NCBI GenBank assembly: GCA_029204225.1 | Contig: CM055099.1 | Coordinates: 44,836,538 to 44,900,537 of the forward strand | Reading direction: 5' to 3' | DNA from: Diphasiastrum complanatum | Taxonomy: Eukaryota; Streptophyta; Lycopodiopsida; Lycopodiales; Lycopodiaceae | Length of the DNA: 64,000 bases | In this document: positions 33,556 through 45,178 of the stretch, one piece after another | How positions within the stretch are numbered: position 1 is the first letter of the stretch | Layout of the letters: every line of letters starts with the position of its first letter | Notes under the pieces: generated by a model | The model's database searches: none | Told to the model about the DNA's origin: nothing | What the model saw: the letters and a program-made list of their open reading frames with translations, nothing else | Position numbers and translations under genes: made by a program

Positions 33556-35446
33556 GCTCGATGCAACGTCGAAGGAGCCTCAGAGAGCATGCTGGAAAGG
33601 GTTTGCTTGTGCACGCGCTCCAAGAGGATTTCTTGTAGGTGATCAGAGCTGAAAGTGAGGAGTTGCTCAAAAGGAGGAAGACAAGCTTGGACAGAGAGGG
33701 GGAGGAGCTCTCGCGCAGCGACGAGGAGGTGCTTGATGAGATTTACTTTAAGAATTGTAGGAAGTAGGGAAATAGATGCAAATGCAAGAAATATTACAAC
33801 ACTGCACCAAGGTATAAATGTAATGACATTATGTGGAGTTGATGGCAGGAGAGAGAGGCATGGAACGTCTCTACCAAAAGGAAGATGGGAATTGGCTTAC
33901 ACATAAGGAGAGGGAAAATTTTCAAAGATGATACAACACCATAGAGGTTTCATAAACTATGCAAAATAAAAGCAGTCCCAAACAAGGCCAATTGCCATGT
34001 ATTCATGAAGTACACCCAATTTTCCATCACTCTACAAAGGGATCACTAACACTTGCCATCTTCATAAAATTCAAAGCTAATAATCCAAAGAACTACCTCA
34101 ACTAAGACTAATGAGCAATGTAGTAAATTTCATACCACTTCAAATTAAATCTTGTGGTTCAACAAAGAGACCAAATTATAGAATGATCAAGAAAAAGCAA
34201 GAGCAAACAAAAAAAAAAAAAAGGAGAAAAGGGGGTGATTACTAAGCAACCATTAATTATTTCTTTTTTCTTTTTATAGAAGTGAAATTTTCTCGTGCCA
34301 AAAAACTTCAAAACAAGTTTGGGCTACTCTTATAAAAAAATTCCTTATGTATGTATTACAACTTGTTCAACTTTAATTGAAATTTACTACAACACAGATT
34401 TTGAAAAAATGGACCTCATTTAAACTAAATTTATTAGAAGCTCTATGTAACACTTGCATCACTCCACCTATATTTTGTTTTGAATTAAAGGCAGTGAAAT
34501 GGCCAAATCAAATGTCTTAGGTAAAATACTCTTTACGAAAAAATCTGTGTTTTTTGAATGGTTTGTCATTTTTATCATGTAGTCTCGATCAATAAGGCAT
34601 TTGAAATAAATGCTAGTAGACCCCTCTTTAAAAAGTAGAGTGAGCCACCTTTTGATGGTGACCTCTAGTGGAGAAGCTAATTCCACTTGTAATTTGGGAA
34701 ATTGTGGAATTGCCACTTGGGCTCCACATAAGCACCTCTCTTGCTTATTTAAGAGATCTCCTCTCTTGTGAGGGAGCTTTACATGTATTGTCTCTACTCT
34801 TGTTTATTGAATAGAAGATCCTCCACGAGTTTTTGCAGTCCTTTGAGCTCCTTGATCATGATGGCTTTCTTGTGTGATGCTTTTATGATCATGCACTTCC
34901 ATTCTTGCATGTGTGAATGTGGATTTAGCTTAGTTTCTTGCTTTCTTTCCTTATGCATTATGGATTAGATTTCTTGTTTGTGGATTGGTGTACTAGAATC
35001 AAGCATTCAATTAAACAAAATAGGCTGAAATTGCAGTTTGAATCTTGCAAATCCTCATACATTGTAGTTCTTAATGTTCTTGGGAAATCCAAGATGGCAA
35101 GAGATGGGTGTTTATTGATTGTTGCACTTATATTGCTTGCTAATTAGCTTCTTGTTTCTTGTTCTTGATTCTGTTTGATGCATGTAGATTACTTGCAGTT
35201 TATTAGGATCTATTTCATTTGATTCTATAACATTTAGAAATAGGATTTTGCTGGGTGTTCATCCGAGTAGCAAGCTAATGACTTGCATATCTTCAAGTAA
35301 TGTGAGTACGTTTCACAAGTGAACGTTGCTCGAGTATCCTCTGACAGGCATGATAAAACTAAACTACAACACCCAAGCTTGTTGCCTGCTAAACTAAATC
35401 ATAGTATTCCACTCCTTTTGATATACCTAGTATCTTCATTCCATAA
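33556..35446. other. spacer without recognised gene
   Basis: A Glu/Arg-rich plus-strand reading near 33590-33740 and a region with TATA-like CTTATTTAAGAG (34744-34755) might be LTR promoter remnants. No terminal dinucleotides, PBS or partner copy could be identified. Poly-A run at 34210-34222. Confidence 0.25.
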
Positions 35447-36588
35447 GGCACTTTACGACTTGAAATAGTCTGCCAGAGCTTGGTTTCAGAGGATCAACAC
35501 ATTCCTCATTGAACAAGGTTTCCAACCAAGCACTGCTGATTGCAACGTCTATTCTAAGTCGGTGCATCAATCCTTCATTATCATCACCTTATAAATGGAT
35601 GATACGTTGCTTTTCAACAACAATACCAATTTGGTTAAGGATTCTAAACAGATGCTCTTTTTTGAGTTCGACATGATTGATCTGAGTGAAGCTCACTTCT
35701 GTTTGGGCATTCAAATCCACAGAGATAGAGCAAGACGACTGATATATATCACTCAACAAAGGTATCTTCACAATGTTCTTGACAGATATAATCTGATAAA
35801 CTGTAAGTTAGCTCACTCACCGATGGATCCAGGCCTGCGTTTGTCAAAGGACCAATGTCCTCAGACCAAGCAAGAGAGGAGCAGATGAGAGAGTATCCTT
35901 ATTGATCGATACTTGGATCTCTCATGTATGCAACGGTCTGTGCAAGACCTAACATCTCTTTTGCAATAAGCTCACTCAACCAATATATGGCTAATCCTGG
36001 CATAACCCATTGGAAGGTTCTCATAAGAGTCATGAGGTATATTCGAACTACCTTGGACCAGTGCATCTGCTATAGAGAAGTCAACAACGACAATCTCCAT
36101 CAACTTAGTGGATACTCTGATGCAAGCTAGGGAGGAGATGTAGACAATCGTAAGTCCATATCTAGATTTACATTCTTCTTCAACGACGGCCCTATCTCAT
36201 GGAACAATCGTAAGCAAATCTCTATCGCTCTTTCATCTACAGAAGCAGGATACATTGTTGCTTCTCAATCCATTAAAGAAGCATTTTGGTTGAGAAATTT
36301 ACTGTCAGACATTACTTTGTATCAGTACAACCCTAAAATAATATTCTATGATAATCAGAGTGCTATTGCCTTATCAGCCAGCCCTAGATTTCGCTCTAGG
36401 AGTAAGCACATTGAAATTTGATATCACTATATTAGGGGCAAGGTTCTCAACAAAGAGGTAAGCTTAACGTACTGTAGAACGCAGGACATGGTTGCAAATA
36501 TATTTACAAAGGCATTAAGTGTTAATGCACACAACAAGTTTTGTGCATTGCTGAGTTTGAAGATCAAGGCATTCACGGATCTAGATTA
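35447..36588 (+). pseudogene. copia RT/RNase H fragment, family-A-like
   Basis: Starts at HKALYDLK (RT) with a stop in place of Gly-Leu-Lys context, then SARAWFQRINTFLI and LCLGIQIHRDR. The active-site region reads ITL, stop, MDDTLLF, so the YVDD Tyr is lost to a stop. RNase H pieces: GSLMYATVCARPNISFAIS, SGYSDAS, STEAGYIV, DNQSAIALS and KHIEI, with stops at 35887, 36128 and 36419. Continues into a polypurine tract and LTR. The 5' end is truncated at about 35447. Confidence 0.88.
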
Positions 36589-36596
36589 ATGGGGGG

Positions 36597-37810
36597 TGTT
36601 GGATTTATCTCCTTTACTCTCCTAAATCCTATGTTAATCTGCCTCCATGCTGTTGCATTTTTACTCGTGTTGTCACACAGTCTGCATATTTGAACTGTTT
36701 GTCACACAGTCTGCATTTTTATTCGGGAATTTCCACAGGCGAAAAACCCAACATTGTCATTTTTTCACCACTGGCATTTCGCAACACTTCCAGAAAAGTG
36801 ACAGTTGCTCAGTTTGCATAAATACAAGTAAATTTGAACATGCGAAAAAGGTGAAAAATGCGACATTGTGTTTTCACACATAATTTTTGATAGGCGAAAA
36901 ATGCGACACTGCCCTACAAATGCTGAAGGTGACTTACAAAAACCAAAGGTGCCCTTATAGAAAAGCGAAGATACCTTGCAAATCAATTTTTTAAGTCATT
37001 TGTCAAAGTGTCACGTTTTTCGCATTTTCACCAGCGTTAATTTTAGTGAAGCCCGACGTCGCGGCCTCTTCATGCTCATTCCATGCACTATGCACTCGGA
37101 TTTGACAACAACAATAGCCACCCACGATCTCCTACAAATAACACAACCACTTTTGTACCTTCTTCATCTACACACCTGTAAAAATTATGTATATATTGGA
37201 TACCATCTCAGTATTCAAATAATAGAAGATAGAATGAAATATCACTTGTAATCAGAGATAGACACTATAGATGCCTTTGCGCATTGATTCTTTCTTCCAG
37301 ATGGATTGTCAAGAATAGGTTCATCACCTTTACAGATTGTGATTAGCTTGGTGAAGCACGCGGTTACGTCCGCTATTGTTTTGTGCTCACCTACATTATT
37401 GGCCTGTATATTTCGTTAAACTTAATTTGATTACAGCTTTGTTTGTTCTGCGCTCAGATTTGTGTCAATACGGCAATGCTTTTCTACATTCTGTCTGGCT
37501 TTCTAATTGCTTAATTTGGTTGTCTGCTGTTCGCGACTTATTATTGGTCTAGTTGTTCGCGACTAATATTTAGTCTAGATCTTCGCGACTGATTATTTGT
37601 CTGATGTTTTGATGCTTAATGTTTGGCTACGTAATCAAATCAAACATGATTTTTTTCACTAATGTTTTGTTCGAAATCGATAGGCATAGTCATGCTTAAG
37701 AAAAGAGGGAGATAGCTTATTCCACTGCGCACGAACACTTTTCATTCGAGTTCGTTTCTTTTTGCGTTCATTTCTTTTCGAGTTATCTTACAACACACCT
37801 CTATCCAACA
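36597..37810 (+). repeat. 3' LTR, family-A-like
   Basis: 1214 bp from TGTTGGATTTATC, preceded by the polypurine run ATGGGGGG, to CTATCCAACA. It shares layout and many short blocks with the family-A LTR at 53383-54547 but is clearly diverged, so it is a sister subfamily. U3 contains several copies of a GCGAAAAATGCGAC motif. Confidence 0.82.
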
Positions 37811-37822
37811 TAAACAGGATTA

Positions 37823-38150
37823 CAGATCGTGCAATACAGTAAGTTAATAGACAGAAAGCGCTCTCCACTCCAAGCTCACATAGCAACTGTATTTCTCAAA
37901 ACCAAAATACACTGTACATATAGTTTTTACTTTGGCAACCGATGTTGTCATTGACGGGATGCATGTCCCGTCGACTCGCCTCATGGCGAGGCCAAGTAGT
38001 CCTAATCCACTGCTAGGACCCACACAGTACAGTAACACAATAGTTCTACTTTAATTCTAACTGTGACCTTCATGTTACAAATCTCATGTGGATAACCAAT
38101 CAAAGACTGACACATGGCAGTAAAAATTTTGGCAAATTGTGCATGTGGCC
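37823..38150 (+). repeat. interspersed repeat (inverted copy at 60283-60535)
   Basis: About 250 bp matching the reverse complement of 60283-60535, sharing CTCACATAGCAACTGTATTTC, CGTCGACT and TTCTACTTTAATTCT. The adjoining segment 38068-38150 (CTCATGTGGATAACCAATCA, GACTGACACATGGCAGT) is instead repeated in direct orientation at 47619-47702. The composite suggests mobile sequence, type unresolved. Confidence 0.7.
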
Positions 38151-39690
38151 AAGGACAAGTTGGTGCAATTTGGCACGTGTACATTTTGGTAAAATTTGAA
38201 TGTGCCATGTACCTTTTGCCCATCATTGCTTGCATAATGCAACCAAAATAGGGCCAATTGTGTTTAATTTTTATTTAAATGCTAACAAAAAAAATTTACC
38301 CGATCATTAGGCAAAAACCTAAAGAGAAATAAACTAAATAATCCTTACTTAGGTGATGAAAATCAACAAGCCCCCTAATGAAAAAGGCCCAAGATTTAGA
38401 TTTCAGTGCCCATCCAACGATGGTAGTTAAGTGAGAGAGTGTCACTCACACTTTCACTTAACCTGGGCCTTTGGATGGGCACTGGCATTTAATGCTTTGT
38501 GCAAAGTCTAGTGAAAGGCATCAACAAAAATGGGTCCCACACGATGACAAGAGAGAGAAAGGAGGCTTTTGGAGCTATATGGAGTTAATTTCTAATGCAT
38601 GAAAAAGAAGTAGATCATCATGTGAGGGGGCCACAAACCTTGGGTTCTACCTAAGGAGTGCACCCAAAGAAGACTTGTAGCGCTAACCCCACTCCAACGG
38701 GTTTTGCAGCAAAACTCCAAGGACGTGGTGCCTCACCTCTATCTATCATCACGGCTTATTATCGTCAACGAGTTTCTATGACTTTACAACGCAATCAGGC
38801 ACTTGCAATACTTCGACGTGTTGTAGTTGCAGGAACGGCTGCTTCACAGCTTCCTGCACTACCTAAACTTCCAACTGTCTTAACTAGCGACTTACACCAA
38901 GCAGTAGGCTTTATGTAGATACTCTGCGAGATTGTTGCTTTGTTTTAGTTGTACAGTATCTCAATTCGCCTTATGGCCTTTACGCTTTCAACATGCATTC
39001 CTTTGTACTCTTGATGGGTTTTCCCATCTTTTATTAATAAAAACAGGAAGTTTTTTTTACTCCAACGGGGTTAAGGGAAAAAAAAGATTTATTTTCCCTT
39101 GGATGGTGTGGGACCTCTTGAGGGACTTGTAGTGCTAAGCCCACTCCATCCAATGGTGATGAATGGGGCTAAAGGAGAAAAAAGATTTCTTTTCCATTGG
39201 ATGGTGTGGGATGGTGTGGGACCTGTGTAGTAGAGGTGCATCACAGGTTCACTCTCTAATCAGATGAGAGCCCAAACCTTTTAGGAGGCACATAAATGAT
39301 TGAATATGGATCAAAGAATTAAAACCAGAATAATTCTGCTAGAGTTGCTCAGTTAGGATCGATCATCAGGCTAATTCTAGCTGTGCATGATTGAGAGTTG
39401 TGGTCCATGGACGTGTGCATAGCCTTCTTGATTGGTGAGCAGCTGTAGGAATAGATTACAGCTTAGAAGTGGAATGGCCAGTGTACATGTAGATTAAACA
39501 AAAGTAGGGATGGCATAGAACAGGCGTCAATTAGACCACGGAACGACATATGGATACAACCCAGTTGGGAGAACATAGTTTCACAGATGCGAAGCGGATG
39601 CTATCAAAACTATCTACAGTGACAATTTATGTGTGTGGCATCACATAATTTTGCAAGACATGATCTAACTCAGCTGAATGCTTGCAATAA
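38151..39690. other. spacer with short direct repeat
   Basis: No gene recognised. Two copies of a block (39066-39118 and 39167-39220) share GATTT, TTTTCC, TTGGATGGTGTGGG and GACCT; the second has an internal duplication of ATGGTGTGGG. Confidence 0.4.
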
Positions 39691-39699
39691 ATATTAATG

Positions 39700-40140
39700 A
39701 TTGAGTTCGAGATGATCAAGGATCCTGGAGACTTGAACTACTGTCTTGGTATAGAAGTGTCAAGGGACTAGTAGGAAACAAATTAAGAAGCACAAGCCGA
39801 AGTATGTGGAGAATATCATCAAGATTTAGTGCATGGGACTAGAAGCCATTGAACTACCGCTTGATTTTGGCGTGAACTTGACCAAAGGAATGTGTCCGTG
39901 CAATGCAGAAGAGGATCAGAGAATGAAGACAATCTCGTATAAGAGCATGAATATCAGGCGTTCTATGTATGAAAAGTTTGAAACCAGGCCCGACATGGTA
40001 TTTGCAGCCAATAAATTGAGTCCCTTCTTGTCCTTCACTACTTCGCCGCTACCCGCGTGGGAGTGTGTAGCATGACATTCTATACAAAGGGACTGAGACA
40101 GGAATAACGGGATTCGGAGATAAAATCGATTGAGCTGCGG
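39700..40140 (+). pseudogene. heavily decayed copia RT/RNase H relic
   Basis: Plus strand reads EFEMIKDPGDLNYCLGIEVSRD, then after frame breaks a segment ending FETRPDMVFAANKLSPFL (compare TRPDIAFAVxxLSxF in other copies) and MTFYTKGLRQE. Several stops. Neither YVDD nor RNase H catalytic residues remain. Confidence 0.65.
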
Positions 40141-40780
40141 ACCTAGATGAGAGCAAATCAACTTCAAGCTTCAGGATTCACGTTCATGCAGCTGGGTGAT
40201 GCATGGCGATGTTACTAAAAAAGTGTAATTGATAGCGGCTTTGTGTACATTCTAAAACTAAAGCGCCGGAATGTGTGCAGCCGTCAAACCTGCAGAAAAG
40301 ATTTGGATCGAGAGGTACTATATTGTTTGCACTTTGCAGTGCAAGAATGATGAGCCGCTGTCGCTGTTCAGTGACAATCAAGGCCGTGTATTCCTGAGAG
40401 GGAGTGACAGGTGCCACAAATGAACCAGGCAAATTGATCTACAACTTCATTTTGTTCTTGACAGGCCGGTTCTGGCTGGGGAACTAGATCTCAGTACTCA
40501 TGCCCCACTGAGGAGATGAGAGCAGATGTTCTTACAAACTTCAAAGTGTTTATGGCCCACAAAGTCTGAATAATCTCTTTGTATGATTCCAAGGGGAAGA
40601 CTGATCCAGTAGGTATCATTTTCTTATTTCAGTCAGCTTTTAGTAAAAAGTCATTCAGTAGTTGTTGCAGATGGAAATAGTGATTAAAGATTTGTTAGTG
40701 AGAGTAATAGAGAGAGAAAGATAACGCAATAACTAAACAGCGAATGCATTGGATTATATTTACAATGATGGGCGTTATAA
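40141..40780. other. spacer
   Basis: No gene or repeat boundary recognised; may hold the remains of the 3' end of the preceding copia relic. Confidence 0.25.
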
Positions 40781-40867
40781 ACGCGTCCCTCAGAACCTAC
40801 GTGTCAAGATAAACCACACATGGAACTTGTGTGGTTTATGTTAACACGTAGGTTCTCAGCGACGCGT
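40781..40867. repeat. near-perfect 40-bp-arm inverted repeat
   Basis: Arms 40781-40820 and 40828-40867 are complementary at about 36 of 40 positions with a 7-nt loop (TGGAACT). Both ends are ACGCGT, and the centre of each arm holds GAACCTACGTGT or its complement. No coding overlap. Could be a miniature foldback element or a small-RNA precursor. Confidence 0.85.
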
Positions 40868-41320
40868 AATCAAGCTTGGTATAATTGCAAGCTGCAATGC
40901 ACGTCAAAGCGCTGTTTAACTTTCAAAGAAAAAGGTAAAAATGTCAAAATCATGTCATTTGAATGGCAAACAAAAAAGTTGCTATGTAAAAGCCAATGAA
41001 AGGTTCATACTTATTTTAATTGAAAGGCACCTTTACATTATAAATGTCATATGAAATATGAAAGGTCAAAAAAAAAAGCCCATCAAAGTGAAATGTAGGG
41101 TGCACGAAAATTCCAAGCCTGCCCCGATGTAACTACTTTCACACAGTTTTACACTAAGCATTAAGTTAACTAGTTATTTTAGTACTCTGCTTGATTGCAT
41201 ATATGGCATGATCAGGTTGTAATCACAATGAGAAAAATATTGCACACATTAGGTAATCACAGAGCATGTGCATTTTAGATATTCACACAGTTATCTTCTT
41301 TAAGGAGCTATTTAGTCACA

Positions 41321-41402
41321 GGCATCGTGGCTCAGTTGGTTGGCTTGGCATCCAAAGTTTCTTTGGTCCCAGGTTCGAGCCTCCCCTTGAAAACCAAGAA
41401 GC
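41321..41402 (+). mobile_element. tRNA-derived SINE, copy 1
   Basis: Contains a canonical Pol III A box TGGCTCAGTTGG (41328-41339) and B box GGTTCGAGCC (41372-41381) at tRNA-like spacing. Shares TTGGCATCCAAAGTTTCTTT and CCAAGAAGC with copies 2 and 3. Not a functional tRNA: no closed acceptor stem, and the anticodon region is disrupted. Confidence 0.8.
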
Positions 41403-41417
41403 ATTATAGAGCCCATC

Positions 41418-41505
41418 GACCAAAAAGGGGCTGGCCTAGTTGGTTACATTAGGCATCCAAAGAAACTTTGGTCCCAAGTTCAAGTCTCCTTGGAAACGAA
41501 GAAGC
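41418..41505 (+). mobile_element. tRNA-derived SINE, copy 2
   Basis: Body starts GACC and ends GAAGC, flanked by a 15-bp target-site duplication with one mismatch (ATTATAGAGCCCATC at 41403-41417, ATTTTAGAGCCCATC at 41506-41520). The B box has decayed to AGTTCAAGTC. Inserted immediately behind copy 1. Confidence 0.8.
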
Positions 41506-41520
41506 ATTTTAGAGCCCATC

Positions 41521-43113
41521 ACACAGTCATAGTGCACACGGCACCTCACACATGCGATCTGTAGTCTCACACACACATGGATATGAAGATGAATTTTTTG
41601 TACAAAGCAAGCAAGTTGAATCAGCGTTACATTTAAAAACATCACTCTTAAAGGGCCATCAGGACTGACTGAACTTTATCACTTAATCAGCAATGAGAAG
41701 AATTTCATCTTTACACACTATATAAACAGATGCATTCAAACTCATGAACAAGCAGTTTGCTGTATCAAGCAACCTCACAAACAGGTTCTTATTTCGGGAT
41801 ATACTTCAAGTATAGACATTATTGCATATTAACGTCTCTACCACCCAATCCATTCTGAAGGATTGAGCGCCCAATGCAGTGCATTCATCCAACAGGGCTA
41901 TTCTTTGACATTCTTACACGCATCAAGGGACTAGATTTTCTTTTACATCTCTGGGAACACAGGCTCGTGAGGCTTTTCCCGGGCAATCTTGATTCTCGTG
42001 CATGCTTTCTACAAAGAATCGAGTTTCTCTTCTCTAGCTAATGCTTCATTATGGCAATATGGTTTCACAACGAGCTGATCTTATGGCAAGCTCAGCCAGG
42101 AAAGGATCGACGCTACACTGGGAGCTCGGATATCATGTTGCAGATCGTAGTAGAGAGAGAGAGAGAGAGAGAGAGACACACACAACACTCCTTTCACACG
42201 ATTAAGGTAACTAGCTAATTTACTAAGATTGATCTCTGATTCGTGACTTGTTTCCTTCTTTTTTCTCTCTGTATAATCATTTGTGTGGACAATTGGAGTA
42301 GTTCTCTCTGTAGAACTCTTGACGTTGAGAGGAAAGAGGAAAAAAAATCTTCATCAACTGATCGCTTATTGGAGGACGACTTATTTCTTAATGGGCAGGA
42401 AGACTCTGAGTGTATGGCATTACGCATCCTCGGATGTGTCGATAACTTGTAAATCAATACAGTGACTGGTGTTCTGGATCCTTGTTAATCGGCTTTCTAT
42501 TTATTTAGTCATATGTATATAGAACTGCTTCACGATCTTGCACCATCGCTAACCCTATACTGATGGGTCGATAGGATAGAGCTTTTGCTAGCAGTAAGCA
42601 CCAGATCTCAGCTGTTTGTTGCTCAAAGCAGCAGCCAGCTTGTTGTGCAGTACTTTCTGTTTTCATCAACTGAATCAGTCGTACTCTTCTTCTTCACATT
42701 GACCCGCAAATTAAAATAGCAGTAGATTAAAGAAGCTTTTCGCTCTTGATGAAAGACGAAATGGGCCACTAAGTGAGGATCGCAGTCCGATCGCTTATGA
42801 AGATCTGAGACTGTCAATGTGGACACTCAAGGGTGAAACCTGTCGTATGATACACAAGAGTTGAACACATGCAAAAATCGAAAGATTCTACGCAAGCTAA
42901 AAAGTTAAGCAATCAGTGACGAAAATACTTATTAGTAACTTCTTGTGCTATCTCCGGAGTTCATACCTTACTAGGCTTTAATTATTACTCATCGTCCTAT
43001 TTCTTCCCGACTACCATTAACTATAGTTACACCTATCATTAAGTGAATATAAAAAGGCTGCAACTCCTCACATTGTCAGGATTGGGACTGTTCATTTCAA
43101 ATATCGCCCTGCC
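41521..43113. other. spacer without recognised gene
   Basis: Apart from the microsatellite, no convincing gene. Open frames of 60-80 codons on both strands (42215-42465) overlap each other and show no domain. Confidence 0.3.
42152..42189. repeat. (GA)n(CA)n microsatellite
   Basis: AGAGAG run of about 24 bases passing into ACACACAC. Confidence 0.9.
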
Positions 43114-43127
43114 ATTTTATATGTAGA

Positions 43128-43220
43128 GACCCAACAGGGTTGGCTGAGTTGGTTGGCTTGGCATCCAAAGTTTCTTTGGTCCCAGGTTCGAGACTCCGGC
43201 CCCCTTGGAAACCAAGAAGC
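43128..43220 (+). mobile_element. tRNA-derived SINE, copy 3
   Basis: 93-bp body GACCCAACAGGG...AGAAGC with A box TGGCTGAGTTGG (43141-43152) and B box GGTTCGAGACTCC (43184-43196). Flanked by a perfect 14-bp duplication ATTTTATATGTAGA (43114-43127 and 43221-43234), typical of LINE-machinery insertion. No poly-A tail; the 3' end is AAGAAGC. Confidence 0.9.
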
Positions 43221-43231
43221 ATTTTATATGT

Positions 43232-43470
43232 AGACAATACAAACACCGTGCAACGTTTAAAACCGAAAAGCCAGGAAAGCGGCCTTGAAAGCCTTTTGAG
43301 GATGCAGATTCCAGAAGCACTGGGATCCAGTCCTCACAAAAGGGACTTGTCAAGGGTGCAAGAATGTCAAATCGTTTCTACTCTGGCCAATATTTGCAAG
43401 CTGCAGCAAAATGCCGACTCTAAAATATCGAGCAGTGACGGATTACGAAATTCATCCTTGGCCGCCCTTT
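43232..43470 (+). other. possible terminal exon of an unknown gene
   Basis: After the SINE a frame reads 70-odd codons of ordinary soluble-protein composition (RLKPKSQESGLESLLRMQI, then IPEALGSSPHKRD, and KISSSDGLRNSSLAAL, stop). A TATATGTAG just before it could serve as a splice acceptor and is part of the SINE target-site duplication. No domain recognised; may be chance. Confidence 0.25.
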
Positions 43471-44161
43471 AGAACTAGCCAGCTGACGTTCTGTACTCAA
43501 AATCCTGATGCATTATCCGAGGTCTCTAAATATTATATGTAGACAATCATCGTTGATAAATATGTCGATTTGGAAGGGAGATGACTATGAGGCCGCAGAA
43601 AAGATATGCCTCAATAGACAAACCTATCTTCTGAGCCAATGGATAGTTCGATCGTTTTTAAATTCAACCTTAGATGCAATAAAAATGGATGCATGAGACT
43701 GACATGAGTGTTTACAGCCTGACAACGAGACCATTTCTAGCACGCAATACTACAATCTGATTATAGGTTTGAAGTTCAGTGGATGAGTGCCTATGTTACT
43801 ACCAATATGTCACCTTTTTAGCGATTTTAACTCATGTATTTTGGATGCTATCAAATCATACTCATTCTAAGTGATAGTTACAGTGCTAGATATCCCAAAT
43901 GTTGTAAGGAATTTGTCTGCATGCCAATCTCATTGATAGATAAGGTGCTTATTCTCAGAAATATGATTCATCCACCAATTTACGTAATAAAAAACGATGC
44001 AGTGATCAAAGTTAAAAGCAGAGATGCGACTTTTACTTTCATCGCTGCATTTCTATATGCACGACTACATAACCTTGTCTGTAATATGCTCAAGGTAGTC
44101 TTGTCGTCACTAAGTTTTGTGGTCTAACGCGCAGAAACATGAAGGAAGGTTCTCCTGAAAC
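43471..44161. other. spacer
   Basis: 3' flank of the minus-strand PHD gene; no further feature seen. Confidence 0.3.
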
Positions 44162-45178
44162 TTAACAAAGAACATCTGAAAGAAGTTTGTAGCGACGTCC
44201 AATTCCTTTTGCTGAGGATGTAGGATGCAGCTTATTCTTATCTAACGGCTTCCACTTTTCCATCATTGGTTTGTTTTTCAAAGTCAAAGTGCACCGTTGC
44301 CGTTTGGGAACCTGTAAAAACCTGGCGCATGAATCATTGTCTTTACTGCCGCGTCCTTGTTTTGCAACAGGTTTTGGGTCTGGACATTCCCTTTCTGAAG
44401 TTTGTTGAGCAACTTCAAGTAAGAGTTCGAATGCATCTTTGTAATGCGTTTTGGTCGTGTTTATCTCCATTGTGGCATTTCGCTTCGAATTTTGAGTAAA
44501 GTCTTCCATATAAGCTACATTGTTATTACACCAGTCGCACATCCACTCATCAAGTGCTATATTTGGGTATGCTCTGCTACAATACCTGATGAGAAAACAC
44601 AACGATCATGCACTAGAACGACGATCAAATTTACAATGTTTTGAGTTTTCCAAGCTTCAAAAGCTTAAAATTAATATTATCCTGAAAACGACATTTTGAA
44701 TCGTGAAAGAAACTCTCTTTACGCAGCATTGGTTGAACTTTGATTTGCATGAAAAGGGTGACATTTATAAGCAAGTAAAATTTTTAGAGACCAGCTATGT
44801 CTTTCTCGTTAAATCTTATTAGAGCAAACGAAGCTAACTTGCTCTTGAAAGAAACTCAAAAGTGCAAGAAGAAAGAAAGGTGCTATAATCTTTAACATAC
44901 TTGTGCTGCAACCTGTGAAGACACTTCGTACACTGAATCAGCTCCGAAGAAATACCCACATCTCCGCACATACTGCATTCCTGCTGTCCCTGCCATGGTT
45001 CTTCCTTGGCGATGAGGCTACTGTAATCGTCAGGAACCGTACAATCGATGCCTTGTTGCGATAACATGGTGGGTCTTTCACTGTTTCCTGCTAAAAATGT
45101 TCCCTGAAGATTATCCAAAGAATAAATAGCTTCGGAAATTCTCATATGACACGTGACTTTATCATGGACGATGATTTT
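44162..45178 (-). CDS. PHD-finger protein gene (two exons seen)
   Basis: Minus strand. Exon 45178-44901 follows an acceptor (TATCTACAG) and ends before donor GTATGTT; the 315-bp intron 44900-44586 ends TCTCATCAG; exon 44585-44162 ends in a stop. The junction falls inside a zinc finger and joins in frame: CSMCGDVG, then CTKC, QHKYC, and WMCDWC, giving a complete C4HC3 PHD spacing. Upstream of the finger is KVTCHMRISEAIYSL; downstream is a Lys/Arg-rich tail (KRQRCTLTLKNK, RYKLLSDVLC) that may be nuclear-targeting. PHD fingers commonly read histone H3 tails; plant proteins with a CGDxG-type PHD occur in chromatin complexes. Upstream exons and the true start were not found. No disabling change seen, so it may be active. 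Confidence 0.65.

Noticed and set aside
34740-35160. Solo LTR with TATA-like promoter
   Set aside because: No paired copy, no TG/CA boundary and no TSD found.
41321-41402. Possible tRNA gene
   Set aside because: A and B boxes are present but no acceptor stem closes, and three related copies have TSDs; better explained as a SINE.
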